A stretch of 9,779 nucleotides of DNA from an uncultured Anaerobutyricum sp. (GCA_934317185.1 CAKREJ010000057.1:1-9779), one strand, 5' to 3'; shown: positions 1 to 6,591, counted from the stretch's first letter. Numbers and translations: made by a program. The notes: generated from the sequence alone by a model not told the origin.

Positions 1-71
1 GGCATAGCTCAGCTGGATAGAGCGTTTGGCTACGGACCAAAAGGTCGGGGGTTCGAATCCTCTTGCCCACG
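1..71 (+). tRNA. tRNA-Arg(ACG), 5' end cut by window
   Basis: Cloverleaf read by eye. The window opens at tRNA base 4, so three acceptor bases (predicted GTG from the 3' strand TGCCCAC at 64-70) lie outside. The D stem is GCTC/GAGC (7-10/20-23), the anticodon stem TTTGG/CCAAA (25-29/37-41), and the loop CTACGGA carries anticodon ACG at 32-34. The T arm is GGGGG-TTCGAAT-CCTCT (47-63) with two G-U pairs. The discriminator is G71 and no CCA is encoded. ACG (wobble A converted to inosine) reads CGN arginine codons. It forms a cluster with the tRNA-Gln 26 bases downstream; the promoter is outside the window. Confidence 0.95.
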
Positions 72-97
72 TTTAATATTTTTAATTATTAATATTT

Positions 98-169
98 AGC
101 GCTATCGCCAAATGGTAAGGCACTGGATTCTGATTCCAGCATTTCCAGGTTCGAATCCTGGTAGCGCTG
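98..169 (+). tRNA. tRNA-Gln(CTG)
   Basis: Complete cloverleaf: acceptor AGCGCTA/TAGCGCT (98-104/162-168), D stem GCC/GGC, and anticodon stem CTGGA/TCCAG (123-127/135-139). The loop TTCTGAT gives anticodon CTG at 130-132, which reads CAG. The T arm is CCAGG-TTCGAAT-CCTGG. The discriminator is G169 and no CCA is encoded. The D-loop and anticodon arm match the usual bacterial tRNA-Gln pattern. It is probably co-transcribed with the upstream tRNA-Arg and is followed by an intrinsic terminator. Confidence 0.96.
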
Positions 170-178
170 TACTAGGTA

Positions 179-203
179 GGACACATTTTTGTGTCCTTTT
201 TTT
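179..203 (+). terminator. Intrinsic terminator of the tRNA cluster
   Basis: A 7-bp perfect stem GGACACA/TGTGTCC (179-185/190-196) with a TTTT loop is followed directly by seven T residues (197-203). It starts 10 bases after the end of tRNA-Gln, so it ends the tRNA operon and isolates the next gene. Confidence 0.93.
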
Positions 204-249
204 GTATGCGGAGTAGATATTTATTATATACTGATACCAAGAAAGTACA

Positions 250-278
250 TTGTTACTTTATATTTAGTATGCTATTAT
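250..278 (+). promoter_or_regulatory. Sigma-A-type promoter for the BMC-like gene
   Basis: A -35 box TTGTTA (250-255), a 17-base spacer and a -10 box TATTAT (273-278) are present, with an extended -10 TG at 270-271. Start of transcription is expected near 285, leaving a leader of about 115 bases before the ATG at 401. It lies downstream of the tRNA terminator, so the next gene is expected to be independently transcribed. Prediction from consensus only. Confidence 0.65.
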
Positions 279-300
279 AACATTTAGATATTTAATATAA

Positions 301-356
301 GTATGTTCATGCGTTGCATGATGCACATATCGTAGCAAGAATGCTTCAGCATTCTT
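301..356 (+). promoter_or_regulatory. Tandem hairpins in the 5' leader of the BMC-like gene
   Basis: Hairpin 1 (301-330) has an inner stem TCATGC/GCATGA with loop GTT and an outer stem TATGT/ACATA, separated by a three-base bulge. Hairpin 2 (337-356) is an 8-bp perfect stem AAGAATGC/GCATTCTT with loop TTCA. No U-run follows hairpin 2, so it is not a plain terminator. The loops do not have the hexaloop form of ANTAR targets that control some eut operons. It could be an mRNA-stabilising or protein-binding leader; function unknown. Confidence 0.5.
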
Positions 357-400
357 AAAATAATAAAGAATATATGTATGAGATGTAGTGGAGGTTTAAA

Positions 401-718
401 ATGACAGAAGGACGTATTATTTATAATCCAAGTGAATCAGTAATGAAGATGTTTTATCGTAAGATGAATGCAGAAAGTAGAGAGGAATTAAAAACTAGAA
501 AGTTTGATGCAGTAGGTTTACTACAGACAACCGTTTCCGGTGTATTGTATTATGCAGACCGTGCATTTAAGACAAGCAATGTTTTTCCTGTGGAGATTAA
601 TGGAAGCTGTCCGCAGCATATTACAACACTGGCTTTCTTTGGTGAAACAACAGCAGTGGAAACCGCAATGAAGACTCTGATCAGAGAAGAAAAAGAGAAG
701 AAGAATCGTTTGATTTAG
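401..718 (+). CDS. Small BMC-domain-like protein (EutS/PduU-like), orphan
   Basis: A 105-residue protein started at ATG 401, preceded by a strong GGAGG (390-394) six bases upstream. By eye it aligns with permuted microcompartment shell subunits of the EutS/PduU type. The N-terminal GRIIYNP (4-10) resembles the EutS opening strands. Residues 35-95 follow the BMC pattern: DAVGLLQTT (36-44), a helix with YADRAF, strand NVFPVEI (60-66), a GSC turn, strand ITTLAFFGE (74-82), then the helix TTAVETAMKTL. Length is close to the roughly 110 residues of EutS. The C-terminus is a charged tail. Known members form hexameric shell tiles around enzyme compartments. No other shell protein, enzyme or encapsulation partner is encoded in this window, so the role is open. 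It has its own promoter and terminator. The family call is recalled, not searched. Confidence 0.68.
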   Translation: MTEGRIIYNPSESVMKMFYRKMNAESREELKTRKFDAVGLLQTTVSGVLYYADRAFKTSNVFPVEINGSCPQHITTLAFFGETTAVETAMKTLIREEKEKKNRLI

Positions 719-741
719 TTTTGGTTGCTTGAGATGGATGA

Positions 742-806
742 AAACCCAAAGTAAGTACCATGTAAAACTGCTTCGTATTTTACATGGTGTTTATTTTGGG
801 TTTTTT
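742..806 (+). terminator. Very long intrinsic terminator hairpin
   Basis: A 26-bp uninterrupted stem (742-767 with 778-803, several G-U pairs) closes on a 10-base loop and ends in a run of T residues (801-806). It ends the BMC-like gene's transcript 24 bases after its stop codon. Its far edge lies only 36 bases before the cutC start, so it also forms part of the region just upstream of cutC. Confidence 0.9.
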
Positions 807-842
807 GTATTTAGAAGAAATTAAGTAGGGAGATTAAGATGT

Positions 843-1619
843 ATGATAAAGAATATAAAAGTTGAAATCTGTTGCGGCAGTTATTATGATGCATTGCAGG
901 CGTGGAAAGGGGGTGCGAGTAGAATAGAACTAAACAGTGCTTTGCATTTGGGTGGCCTTACTCCTTCTCTCGGGACACTTCATTTGATAAAGAAAAATAC
1001 AAAGGTAGAGGTTATCTGTATGGTTCGTCCCAGAGGTGCAGGTTTTTGTTATGGTGAGGAAGATTTTGAGGTAATGTTGGAGGATGCTCGTATTTTATTG
1101 GAAAATGGAGCAGATGGAATTGCTTTTGGTTGTTTAACTATAGATGGAAAGATAAATGAAGAGCAGTCGAAAGAGATGGTGCGGCTTATTAAGTCCTATA
1201 ACAAAGAAGTCGTTTTTCATAGAGCATTTGATTGTGTGGTTGATATGGATGAGGCAATGGAGACACTAATTTCGCTGGGAGTAGACAGAGTCCTTACGAG
1301 TGGCTTAAAAGAGACAGCAATTGCCGGAGCAGAGACAATAAGATATTTACAGAAAGAATATGGGGAGCAAATTCAGATTTTAGCAGGAAGCGGAATTAAT
1401 ATACAAAATGTAAAGAAACTTATTGTGCAGACAGGAATAGAACAGGTACATAGTTCGTGTAAAGGATGGCTCCAAGACATGACTACTTATGGTGAGAATG
1501 TAAGTTTTGCATATAGAGAAGAAGAACAGGGGGAATGTAAAAAAGATCAAAGAGGGGATTATGAAATAGTAGATACTTCGATAGTAAAGAAGTTTATCGA
1601 TATGGCAATGACAATATAA
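843..1619 (+). CDS. cutC: Copper homeostasis protein CutC family
   Basis: A 258-residue protein, the usual CutC size. Family hallmarks in order: VEICCGS (7-13) at the first barrel strand, GGLTPS (37-42), RPRGAGFCY (62-70), FHRAFD (125-130), VLTSG (150-154), AGSGI (181-185) and VHSS (202-205). CutC folds as a cytosolic TIM barrel. It was linked to copper tolerance in E. coli, but its biochemical activity is poorly settled. Residues 218-243 are a charged, less conserved stretch before the last helix. It is not the choline trimethylamine-lyase that shares the name, which is a much larger glycyl-radical enzyme. Start ATG 843 has GGGAGA (828-833) at a good distance. An out-of-frame ATG at 839 opens only eight codons. 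No clear private promoter is seen between the preceding terminator and this gene. Confidence 0.93.
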   Translation: MIKNIKVEICCGSYYDALQAWKGGASRIELNSALHLGGLTPSLGTLHLIKKNTKVEVICMVRPRGAGFCYGEEDFEVMLEDARILLENGADGIAFGCLTIDGKINEEQSKEMVRLIKSYNKEVVFHRAFDCVVDMDEAMETLISLGVDRVLTSGLKETAIAGAETIRYLQKEYGEQIQILAGSGINIQNVKKLIVQTGIEQVHSSCKGWLQDMTTYGENVSFAYREEEQGECKKDQRGDYEIVDTSIVKKFIDMAMTI

Positions 1620-1671
1620 AAGAAAATTAAAGTAAAATGAGAAAATCAAGAGAATATCAAATAGAAATCAG

Positions 1672-1700
1672 ATGAAAAACCTTTAAAAATATGTTATGAT
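1672..1700 (+). promoter_or_regulatory. Probable promoter of the thioesterase gene
   Basis: ATGAAA (1672-1677), a 17-base spacer and TATGAT (1695-1700) with extended TG at 1692-1693. Expected transcription start is near 1707, about 85 bases before the chosen ATG. The -35 is weak (4 of 6) but the TGn extension compensates. Prediction from consensus only. Confidence 0.5.
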
Positions 1701-1707
1701 AATACGG

Positions 1708-1742
1708 CACTGTCAGGAAAGTAGAAGTAATATGGGACAGTG
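1708..1742 (+). repeat. Inverted repeat just downstream of the thioesterase promoter
   Basis: CACTGTC (1708-1714) and GACAGTG (1736-1742) form a 7-bp inverted repeat around a 21-base centre, beginning at the predicted transcription start. It could be a split operator or a leader hairpin. No T-run follows, so it is not a terminator. Confidence 0.4.
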
Positions 1743-1791
1743 AGAAAAGAACGCATTAATTTTAGAAGAAGAAAAGTAAAAGGTGCATTAT

Positions 1792-2496
1792 ATGTATGAA
1801 ATGAAAATACGGGTTCGCTATAGTGAAGTGGATCAAGGTGGAATAGTAAGACTGCATCAGATTTTAGAATATTTTCAGGATTGTGGAACTTTTCAGTCAG
1901 AAGAGTTAGGTTTAGGAGTAGAAGAAGATCAGAAGAATCATAGAGCTTGGTATTTGATTGCCTGGAATGTAAAGATAATAAGACATCCAGAAATGTCAGA
2001 ATATATTGATGTAACAACACAGGCTTATAAGATGAGAGGCTTTTATGGTTACAGAAGGTATTCGATTATAGATGCTCAGGGAGAATGTATTGTTTTAGCA
2101 GAGGCTATCTGGATTCTAATGAATACGCAAAATATGCTTCCGATGAAGATTACAAGAGAGATGACAGATCTTTATATAGATAAAGATGCGGATACGACGG
2201 TAAGAATTGATCGTAAGATTGCAGATGATGGTATATGGACAGAAGTTGAACCGATTGAAGTTACAAAACAGTATTTAGACAGTAATAATCATGTGAATAA
2301 TACAGTGTATGCTTTGTGGACCGAAGATATCCTTCCAGAAGGAGTCTGTGCAAAAGAGGTACGGATTGATTATCGTAAAGCTGCCATGTTTAAAGAAATA
2401 ATAAAGGTATTTATTCAGCAGCAGGAAGACATTTTCAAGGTAAAGTATATAAAGCCAGACGGTGAGATTGCTGCATTGGCAGAGATTCTATTTTAG
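1792..2496 (+). CDS. Acyl-ACP thioesterase (FatA/FatB-like family)
   Basis: A 234-residue double hot-dog protein that hydrolyses acyl-ACP to release free fatty acids from the cytosolic type II synthase. The N-terminal hot dog starts with IRVRYSEVD (6-14), followed by ILEYFQDCGTFQSE and WYLIAWNVKI (53-62). The C-terminal hot dog carries LDSNNHVNN (162-170), equivalent to the plant LDxNxHVNN motif, with D163, N165 and H167 as the likely catalytic set. In a by-eye alignment the plant YRREC segment is YRKAA here (194-198), so the plant Glu-Cys pair seems absent; E202 is nearby. ATG 1792 is chosen over an in-frame GTG at 1783 because AAGG (1780-1783) sits eight bases upstream and homologues are recalled to begin with MY. 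Alone on its transcript or loosely followed by cvfB. Confidence 0.88.
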   Translation: MYEMKIRVRYSEVDQGGIVRLHQILEYFQDCGTFQSEELGLGVEEDQKNHRAWYLIAWNVKIIRHPEMSEYIDVTTQAYKMRGFYGYRRYSIIDAQGECIVLAEAIWILMNTQNMLPMKITREMTDLYIDKDADTTVRIDRKIADDGIWTEVEPIEVTKQYLDSNNHVNNTVYALWTEDILPEGVCAKEVRIDYRKAAMFKEIIKVFIQQQEDIFKVKYIKPDGEIAALAEILF

Positions 2497-2536
2497 CTTT
2501 TTTAATAACGAAGGAGTATCTGATTTATTATATAAA

Positions 2537-2565
2537 TTGCTAGGTTCAATAATTCAATATAAAAT
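2537..2565 (+). promoter_or_regulatory. Probable promoter of cvfB
   Basis: TTGCTA (2537-2542), a 17-base spacer and TAAAAT (2560-2565; 5 of 6 matches to the -10 consensus). The start is expected near 2572, giving a leader of about 60 bases that contains the hairpin at 2593-2617. Prediction from consensus only. Confidence 0.5.
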
Positions 2566-2592
2566 GAAATAAAACAAAGAAAGGAAAAGTGA

Positions 2593-2617
2593 AAAGATAT
2601 GTAGAATTCATATCTTT
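2593..2617 (+). promoter_or_regulatory. Leader hairpin next to the cvfB ribosome binding site
   Basis: A 9-bp perfect stem AAAGATATG/CATATCTTT (2593-2601/2609-2617) with loop TAGAATT ends three bases before the AGGGA ribosome binding site at 2621-2625. It has no T-run. Its position suggests an effect on translation start or mRNA stability. Confidence 0.5.
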
Positions 2618-2631
2618 AGCAGGGAATGTAA

Positions 2632-3480
2632 ATGATAGAATTAGGTATAAAACAGAAATTATATATTGACCACAAAACAGATTTTGGAGTGTATTTGTCA
2701 GATAGTCCGGAGAGAAATCGACAAAATGATTGCGTGTTACTTCCTAAAAAGCAGGTTCCTCAGAATGCAAAAATCGGTGATGAAGTAGAGGTATTTGTAT
2801 ATCGTGATTCAAAGGATAGAGAAATTGCGACAACAAATATGCCAAAGCTCCAATTAGGAGAACTTGCAGTTTTAGAAGTGGCACAGGTTAATAATATCGG
2901 TGGATTTATGTATTGGGGACTGGAGAAGGATTTACTTCTTCCATATAGCGAACAGGTTGTGAAAGTACAAAAAGGGGAAAAATATTTAGTAGGTCTTTAT
3001 ATTGACAAGAGTGACAGACTGTGTGCAACTATGAAGGTATATGATTTCTTACGCACAGATTCTCAATATAAGCCAGATGATTTAGTGCAGGGAACTGTTT
3101 ATGGAAAGAATCCGGAATATGGAGTATTTGTAGCGGTAGACGATAAATACAATGCATTGCTCCAGAATAAAGAAATTGTCCGTAAATTAAGAATCGGAGA
3201 AAAGGTGCAGGCACGGGTTCTTTCCGTAAGAGAAGATGGTAAGTTGAATTTAAGCCTTCGTGAAAAAGCTTATTTACAGATGGATGTTGACTCTTCAAAA
3301 ATTTTGGAAAAACTTCAGGAGAATGAAGGGTTCCTTCCATATCATGATAAATCTGCCCCGGAAGATATTCGAAGTGAATTTGGAATGAGTAAAAATGAAT
3401 TCAAACGTGCAATTGGACGTTTATATAAGGGCAAGAAGATTAAGATCAGTAAAACAGGAATAGAATTAATTGAGAAATAA
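2632..3480 (+). CDS. cvfB: CvfB-type S1-domain RNA-binding protein
   Basis: A 282-residue protein with the CvfB/YitL plan of three S1-like OB domains followed by a winged helix. S1-1 covers about 5-67 (GVYLSD, then GDEVEVFVYRDSKDREIATT). S1-2 covers about 72-138. S1-3 covers about 147-210 and is the most canonical: LVQGTVYGKNPEYGVFV, then GEKVQARVLSVREDGKLNLSLR. The C-terminal domain (220-282) contains GMSKNEFKRAIGRLYKGKKI, typical of the family. CvfB of Staphylococcus aureus binds RNA and affects virulence gene expression; related proteins act as cytosolic post-transcriptional regulators. Start ATG 2632 has AGGGA (2621-2625) six bases upstream. The CPBP protease follows 72 bases later and may be co-transcribed, as no terminator is seen between them. 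Confidence 0.92.
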   Translation: MIELGIKQKLYIDHKTDFGVYLSDSPERNRQNDCVLLPKKQVPQNAKIGDEVEVFVYRDSKDREIATTNMPKLQLGELAVLEVAQVNNIGGFMYWGLEKDLLLPYSEQVVKVQKGEKYLVGLYIDKSDRLCATMKVYDFLRTDSQYKPDDLVQGTVYGKNPEYGVFVAVDDKYNALLQNKEIVRKLRIGEKVQARVLSVREDGKLNLSLREKAYLQMDVDSSKILEKLQENEGFLPYHDKSAPEDIRSEFGMSKNEFKRAIGRLYKGKKIKISKTGIELIEK

Positions 3481-3552
3481 TAAAAGTATTTTTGTACCAT
3501 AAGTATTTCAAGAACGCCTCGACAGTGTTGTCTGAAGTGTATAGGAGAGAAG

Positions 3553-4641
3553 ATGTTGGGAAAATTTTTGAATCCAAATAGAATATGGTTTACAATCGTG
3601 TTACTGCATATAGTAGCTTCTGTTTTAGTTTACTTATTAGAATTTCTTCCATTTAGTGCGATGATAGCAACTGCTATAATATGGATTGTTCTTGCAGCTT
3701 TGTGGAAGAATGATCCAAAGATAATCGGATTTTGTATAATAGGATGGATGATAACGGTTTATATCATGCACTCGCAGGATATAAGTTCACAGGGAACAAT
3801 ATTACTTAATGAAATATTGATGCTGTATGTGTTTTGGATTTGTAGAAAATCGTATGTGAAGCCATTGGAATACTGTCACTTAAGAAGACCTTCTTTAAAA
3901 AGTATTTGTTTGATTATCATTGTTGCAATTTTTTTATTTATTATGGCAGACTATGTAAATGCCTGTTCTATGCTTGCTTTTCAAAATTTATTAGATGATT
4001 CTCTACAGGAAGTTAGAGATAACCCGATAAAAGCTTTAATAGCAGTTGCAGTCCTGCCGGCATTTATAGAAGAAACCTTGTTCAGAGGTTTGATTTATCG
4101 GGGAATTCCTAATAAAAGAATGGCAATTTTAATATCAGCAGTGCTATTTGCACTGTTACATATGAATTTTAATCAAATGTGTTATGCTTTTGTTATGGGA
4201 CTTGCATTTGCTGTTGTAATTTATATTACAGATAATCTGACAGTAACTATATTGCTTCATATGTTGTTTAATGCCTTCACAGTGATGATTTTCTGTTTCC
4301 CGTCATCCAATGTTATATCTGGTATTTTACGGTGTAATATAGCAGGATACAGCCTTTTTAATCCTTCCTTAGCTGATATACAGGGAGTGTTACAGCCTAA
4401 ATTAGTTGTTGTTGGAGGAATAATAGCTATTTTGAGTGCACTTATTGCAGGATATCTGATATTTCTTATTGGAAAGGCAGAAAAAGAAAATATAGAAAAA
4501 GCAAATACAGAACTAGAGGCTGGTATAATAAATGAAAACCTTATCTTGGCCCCAAATACGAATTGGAAACCGGATATTCGTTTTTTTGCAGGAAGCGGAA
4601 TATGTATTCTTATAGCAATATTATATGAAGTTATAATTTGA
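3553..4641 (+). CDS. CPBP-family intramembrane metalloprotease
   Basis: A 362-residue polytopic membrane protein with about eight or nine hydrophobic segments; the first at 12-30 follows a short cytosolic start. The CPBP (CAAX protease/bacteriocin-processing, Abi) domain spans roughly 155-245. It carries motif 1 EETLFRG (173-179; E173, E174 and R178), motif 2 FALLHMNFNQ (199-208; H203) and motif 3 LLHMLFN (234-240; H236, N240). These residues form the glutamate/histidine metal site of the family. Such proteases cleave membrane substrates, and some process or protect against peptide bacteriocins; the substrate here is unknown. A charged loop (308-342) precedes a last membrane helix (about 345-361). 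Start ATG 3553 has AGGAG (3543-3547) five bases upstream. No bacteriocin gene is seen nearby. Confidence 0.9.
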   Translation: MLGKFLNPNRIWFTIVLLHIVASVLVYLLEFLPFSAMIATAIIWIVLAALWKNDPKIIGFCIIGWMITVYIMHSQDISSQGTILLNEILMLYVFWICRKSYVKPLEYCHLRRPSLKSICLIIIVAIFLFIMADYVNACSMLAFQNLLDDSLQEVRDNPIKALIAVAVLPAFIEETLFRGLIYRGIPNKRMAILISAVLFALLHMNFNQMCYAFVMGLAFAVVIYITDNLTVTILLHMLFNAFTVMIFCFPSSNVISGILRCNIAGYSLFNPSLADIQGVLQPKLVVVGGIIAILSALIAGYLIFLIGKAEKENIEKANTELEAGIINENLILAPNTNWKPDIRFFAGSGICILIAILYEVII

Positions 4642-4670
4642 TCTGGTGAAAAACGAAAGAATCCAACAAT

Positions 4671-4718
4671 AAAAACGCCGCAGATATGCAATAAATCATG
4701 CATATTTGCGGCGTTTTT
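4671..4718. terminator. Bidirectional terminator between the protease gene and pyrG
   Basis: A 20-bp stem (4671-4690 with 4699-4718, one G-U pair) with an 8-base loop. The outer five pairs are A-T, so each strand ends in a T-run after a GC-rich core (ACGCCGC/GCGGCGT). It lies between two convergent genes and can end both transcripts. Confidence 0.93.
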
Positions 4719-4728
4719 ATCCTCTTAC

Positions 4729-4775
4729 AGCAAGAAGACTCCGACCTCTAAGGTGGGAAATGAATTGCGTCTGCT
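4729..4775. other. Small structured segment of unknown origin
   Basis: An inner hairpin ACCT-CTA-AGGT sits around 4744-4754 (plus T4747-A4751), extended by CC/GG (4741-4742/4756-4757) across a G-G mismatch. It is enclosed by AGAC/GTCT (4736-4739/4769-4772) and AGC/GCT (4729-4731/4773-4775). It lies outside the terminator and before the pyrG stop, and is not explained by either gene. It faintly resembles the hairpin-bearing right ends of IS200/IS605-type elements, but no transposase is present. Confidence 0.3.
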
Positions 4776-4798
4776 ACCTACGTGATAGAGCATCCTAA

Positions 4799-6403
4799 TT
4801 ATTTTTGGTGTGCTAAAGAAGCAGCAAGGAATCCTTTAAATAAAGGATGTGGTTTATTTGGTCTTGATTTGAACTCAGGATGTGCCTGTGTTCCGACAAA
4901 CCACGGATGTTCAGGAATCTCAACCATCTCAACAATACGTCCGTCCGGAGAGAATCCAGAGAGCATCATACCATTCTCCTGGAGTACCTCACGATAGTCA
5001 TTATTCACTTCATAACGATGACGATGTCTTTCTTCAATCTGTTTGCTGCCATAAAGCTTGTAAGCTTTGGAGTGTTCATCAAGGATACAAGGATAGGAAC
5101 CAAGACGAAGTGTTCCACCTAAGTCTGTGATGCCTTCTTTATCCGGCATGATATGGATAACAGGGTTTGTGGTATTTGCATTGAATTCGTGACTGTGTGC
5201 ATCTTTAAGCTCCAGTACGTTACGGGCGAATTCTACAATGGTAAGCTGCATTCCAAGACAAATTCCGAAGTACGGAATCTTGTTCTCACGGGCATAGCGA
5301 ATAGAGCAGATCATTCCTTCAATACCTCTGTCACCAAATCCACCTGGAACGATGATTCCATCAACATCGGAGAAGAAACTCTCTACGTTATAGTCACTTA
5401 CTAATTCAGAATCAACCCATTTAATCTCTACCTCTGCATTATTAGCAACGGCACCGTGCTTTAAGGCTTCAACAACACTGATGTAAGCATCGTGAAGGGA
5501 AACATATTTACCAACAAGAGCAATCTTTACTTTATGTTTTGGATGTTTCCATGCATCGACCATAGCAGTCCAGTCAGATAAGTCTGGCTGAGGACATTCC
5601 ATGTTGAGGCATTCACATACTACGTTAGCAAGCTTTTCTTTCTCCATAGCAAGTGGTAATTCATATAAAATATCTACATCAAGGTTCTGGATAACACGTT
5701 TCTTTGGAACATTACAGAACTGAGCGATTTTGGCTTTGATATCATCATCTAACGGAAGGTCAGAACGGCATACAAGGATGTCAGGCTGGATTCCCATTCC
5801 CTGTAATTCCTTTACGCTGGCCTGTGTAGGTTTTGTTTTTAATTCTCCGGAAGCCTTCAGATAAGGGATCAGTGTTACATGAATAAGGATACAGTTTTCG
5901 TGTCCTACTTCATGCTGGAACTGACGGAGTGCTTCTAAGAAAGGCTGACTCTCGATATCACCGGCTGTACCACCGATTTCGATGATAGCAACTTCTGTTT
6001 CAGAGGCATCTTCATTATGATAAAAACGGCTCTTGATCTCATTTGTAATGTGTGGAATAACCTGTACGGTATGTCCGCCAAAATCTCCACGACGTTCTTT
6101 ATTAAGGATACTCCAGTATACTTTACCGGTAGTAACATTAGACTTTTTATTTAACTTTTCGTCGATAAAACGTTCATAATGTCCTAAGTCCAAATCTGTT
6201 TCAGCACCATCATCAGTAACGAAAACTTCACCGTGCTGAATTGGGTTCATAGTACCCGGATCCATATTGATATATGGGTCAAACTTCTGGCTGGTTACTT
6301 TATAACCACGTGCTTTTAAAAGACGTCCAAGAGAAGCAGCGGTAATACCTTTTCCCAAACCGGAAACAACTCCACCTGTGACGAATACATATTTTACTGG
6401 CAT
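4799..6403 (-). CDS. pyrG: CTP synthase
   Basis: A 534-residue CTP synthase, a normal length. The enzyme converts UTP, ATP and glutamine to CTP in the cytosol and is the last step of de novo pyrimidine nucleotide synthesis. The N-terminal amidoligase domain (1-267) has [13 protein letters not shown] (7-19, the ATP P-loop), [16 protein letters not shown] (39-54), and D72 and E142 as likely magnesium ligands. The C-terminal class I glutamine amidotransferase (about 292-530) has GGFGDRG (354-360), the nucleophile C382 in GICLGMQ, and H508 and E510 in AHPEF. All expected residues are present, so it should be functional. Start ATG (6401-6403, complement) has GGAGG (6413-6417) nine bases upstream. 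It is monocistronic, between its own promoter and the shared terminator. Confidence 0.98.
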   Translation of the reverse strand: MPVKYVFVTGGVVSGLGKGITAASLGRLLKARGYKVTSQKFDPYINMDPGTMNPIQHGEVFVTDDGAETDLDLGHYERFIDEKLNKKSNVTTGKVYWSILNKERRGDFGGHTVQVIPHITNEIKSRFYHNEDASETEVAIIEIGGTAGDIESQPFLEALRQFQHEVGHENCILIHVTLIPYLKASGELKTKPTQASVKELQGMGIQPDILVCRSDLPLDDDIKAKIAQFCNVPKKRVIQNLDVDILYELPLAMEKEKLANVVCECLNMECPQPDLSDWTAMVDAWKHPKHKVKIALVGKYVSLHDAYISVVEALKHGAVANNAEVEIKWVDSELVSDYNVESFFSDVDGIIVPGGFGDRGIEGMICSIRYARENKIPYFGICLGMQLTIVEFARNVLELKDAHSHEFNANTTNPVIHIMPDKEGITDLGGTLRLGSYPCILDEHSKAYKLYGSKQIEERHRHRYEVNNDYREVLQENGMMLSGFSPDGRIVEMVEIPEHPWFVGTQAHPEFKSRPNKPHPLFKGFLAASLAHQK

Positions 6404-6450
6404 GGATAAAATCCTCCTATATTAAATACTGTTTTTACATTAATTACACC

Positions 6451-6479
6451 ATTATACTATAACTTAAGTGCTTTTTCCA
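6451..6479 (-). promoter_or_regulatory. Promoter of pyrG
   Basis: On the minus strand, TGGAAA (6474-6479), a 17-base spacer and a perfect TATAAT (6451-6456). The start is expected near 6444, giving a leader of about 40 bases. The bases after the -10 read GGTGTAA, so the GGGC start and leader terminator used for CTP-sensing attenuation of Bacillus subtilis pyrG are not seen. Confidence 0.72.
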
Positions 6480-6541
6480 GACGAAACATAAAAAATAATG
6501 ACAAAAAGTAAAGATAAAAAAGAAAAAATAGAAAGTAATGG

Positions 6542-6580
6542 AAAAAATCCGGATATAGATAGGCTGGCAATATCCGGATT
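6542..6580 (-). terminator. Intrinsic terminator of the first AraC-type gene
   Basis: On the minus strand, AATCCGGATAT (6570-6580), a 13-base loop and ATATCCGGATT (6546-6556) form an 11-bp stem; including its last TT, this gives six T residues in a row (6542-6547). It lies 11 bases beyond the stop codon of the regulator gene and also shields the pyrG promoter from read-through. Confidence 0.92.
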
Positions 6581-6591
6581 ACGATATAAAC

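Noticed and set aside
301..356. ANTAR-type dual hairpin leader
   Set aside because: The loops are GTT and TTCA, not the hexaloops with conserved A and G that ANTAR proteins bind, and no overlapping terminator follows.
839..865. Start of cutC at ATG 839
   Set aside because: It is out of frame with CutC and reaches a stop after eight codons; ATG 843 gives the conserved protein.
401..1619. BMC-like gene next to cutC read as a choline-utilisation microcompartment
   Set aside because: The CutC here is the copper-homeostasis-type TIM barrel of 258 residues. The choline trimethylamine-lyase with the same name is a glycyl-radical enzyme of over 800 residues, and none of its partners are present.
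1637..1675. Short open frame upstream of the thioesterase
   Set aside because: It has only 12 codons and no ribosome binding site, and its end overlaps the predicted -35 region.
1783..1791. GTG 1783 as start of the thioesterase
   Set aside because: It is in frame and adds only three residues. AAGG overlaps it and is well placed for ATG 1792, which also fits the recalled start of homologues.
2508..2573. Leader peptide after AAGGAG at 2511-2516
   Set aside because: No ATG or GTG lies at a proper distance, and a TTG start would be too far away.
4257..4703. Minus-strand open frame opposite the protease gene and terminator
   Set aside because: It runs through the terminator stem and antisense to a clear CPBP domain, with no recognisable domain of its own.
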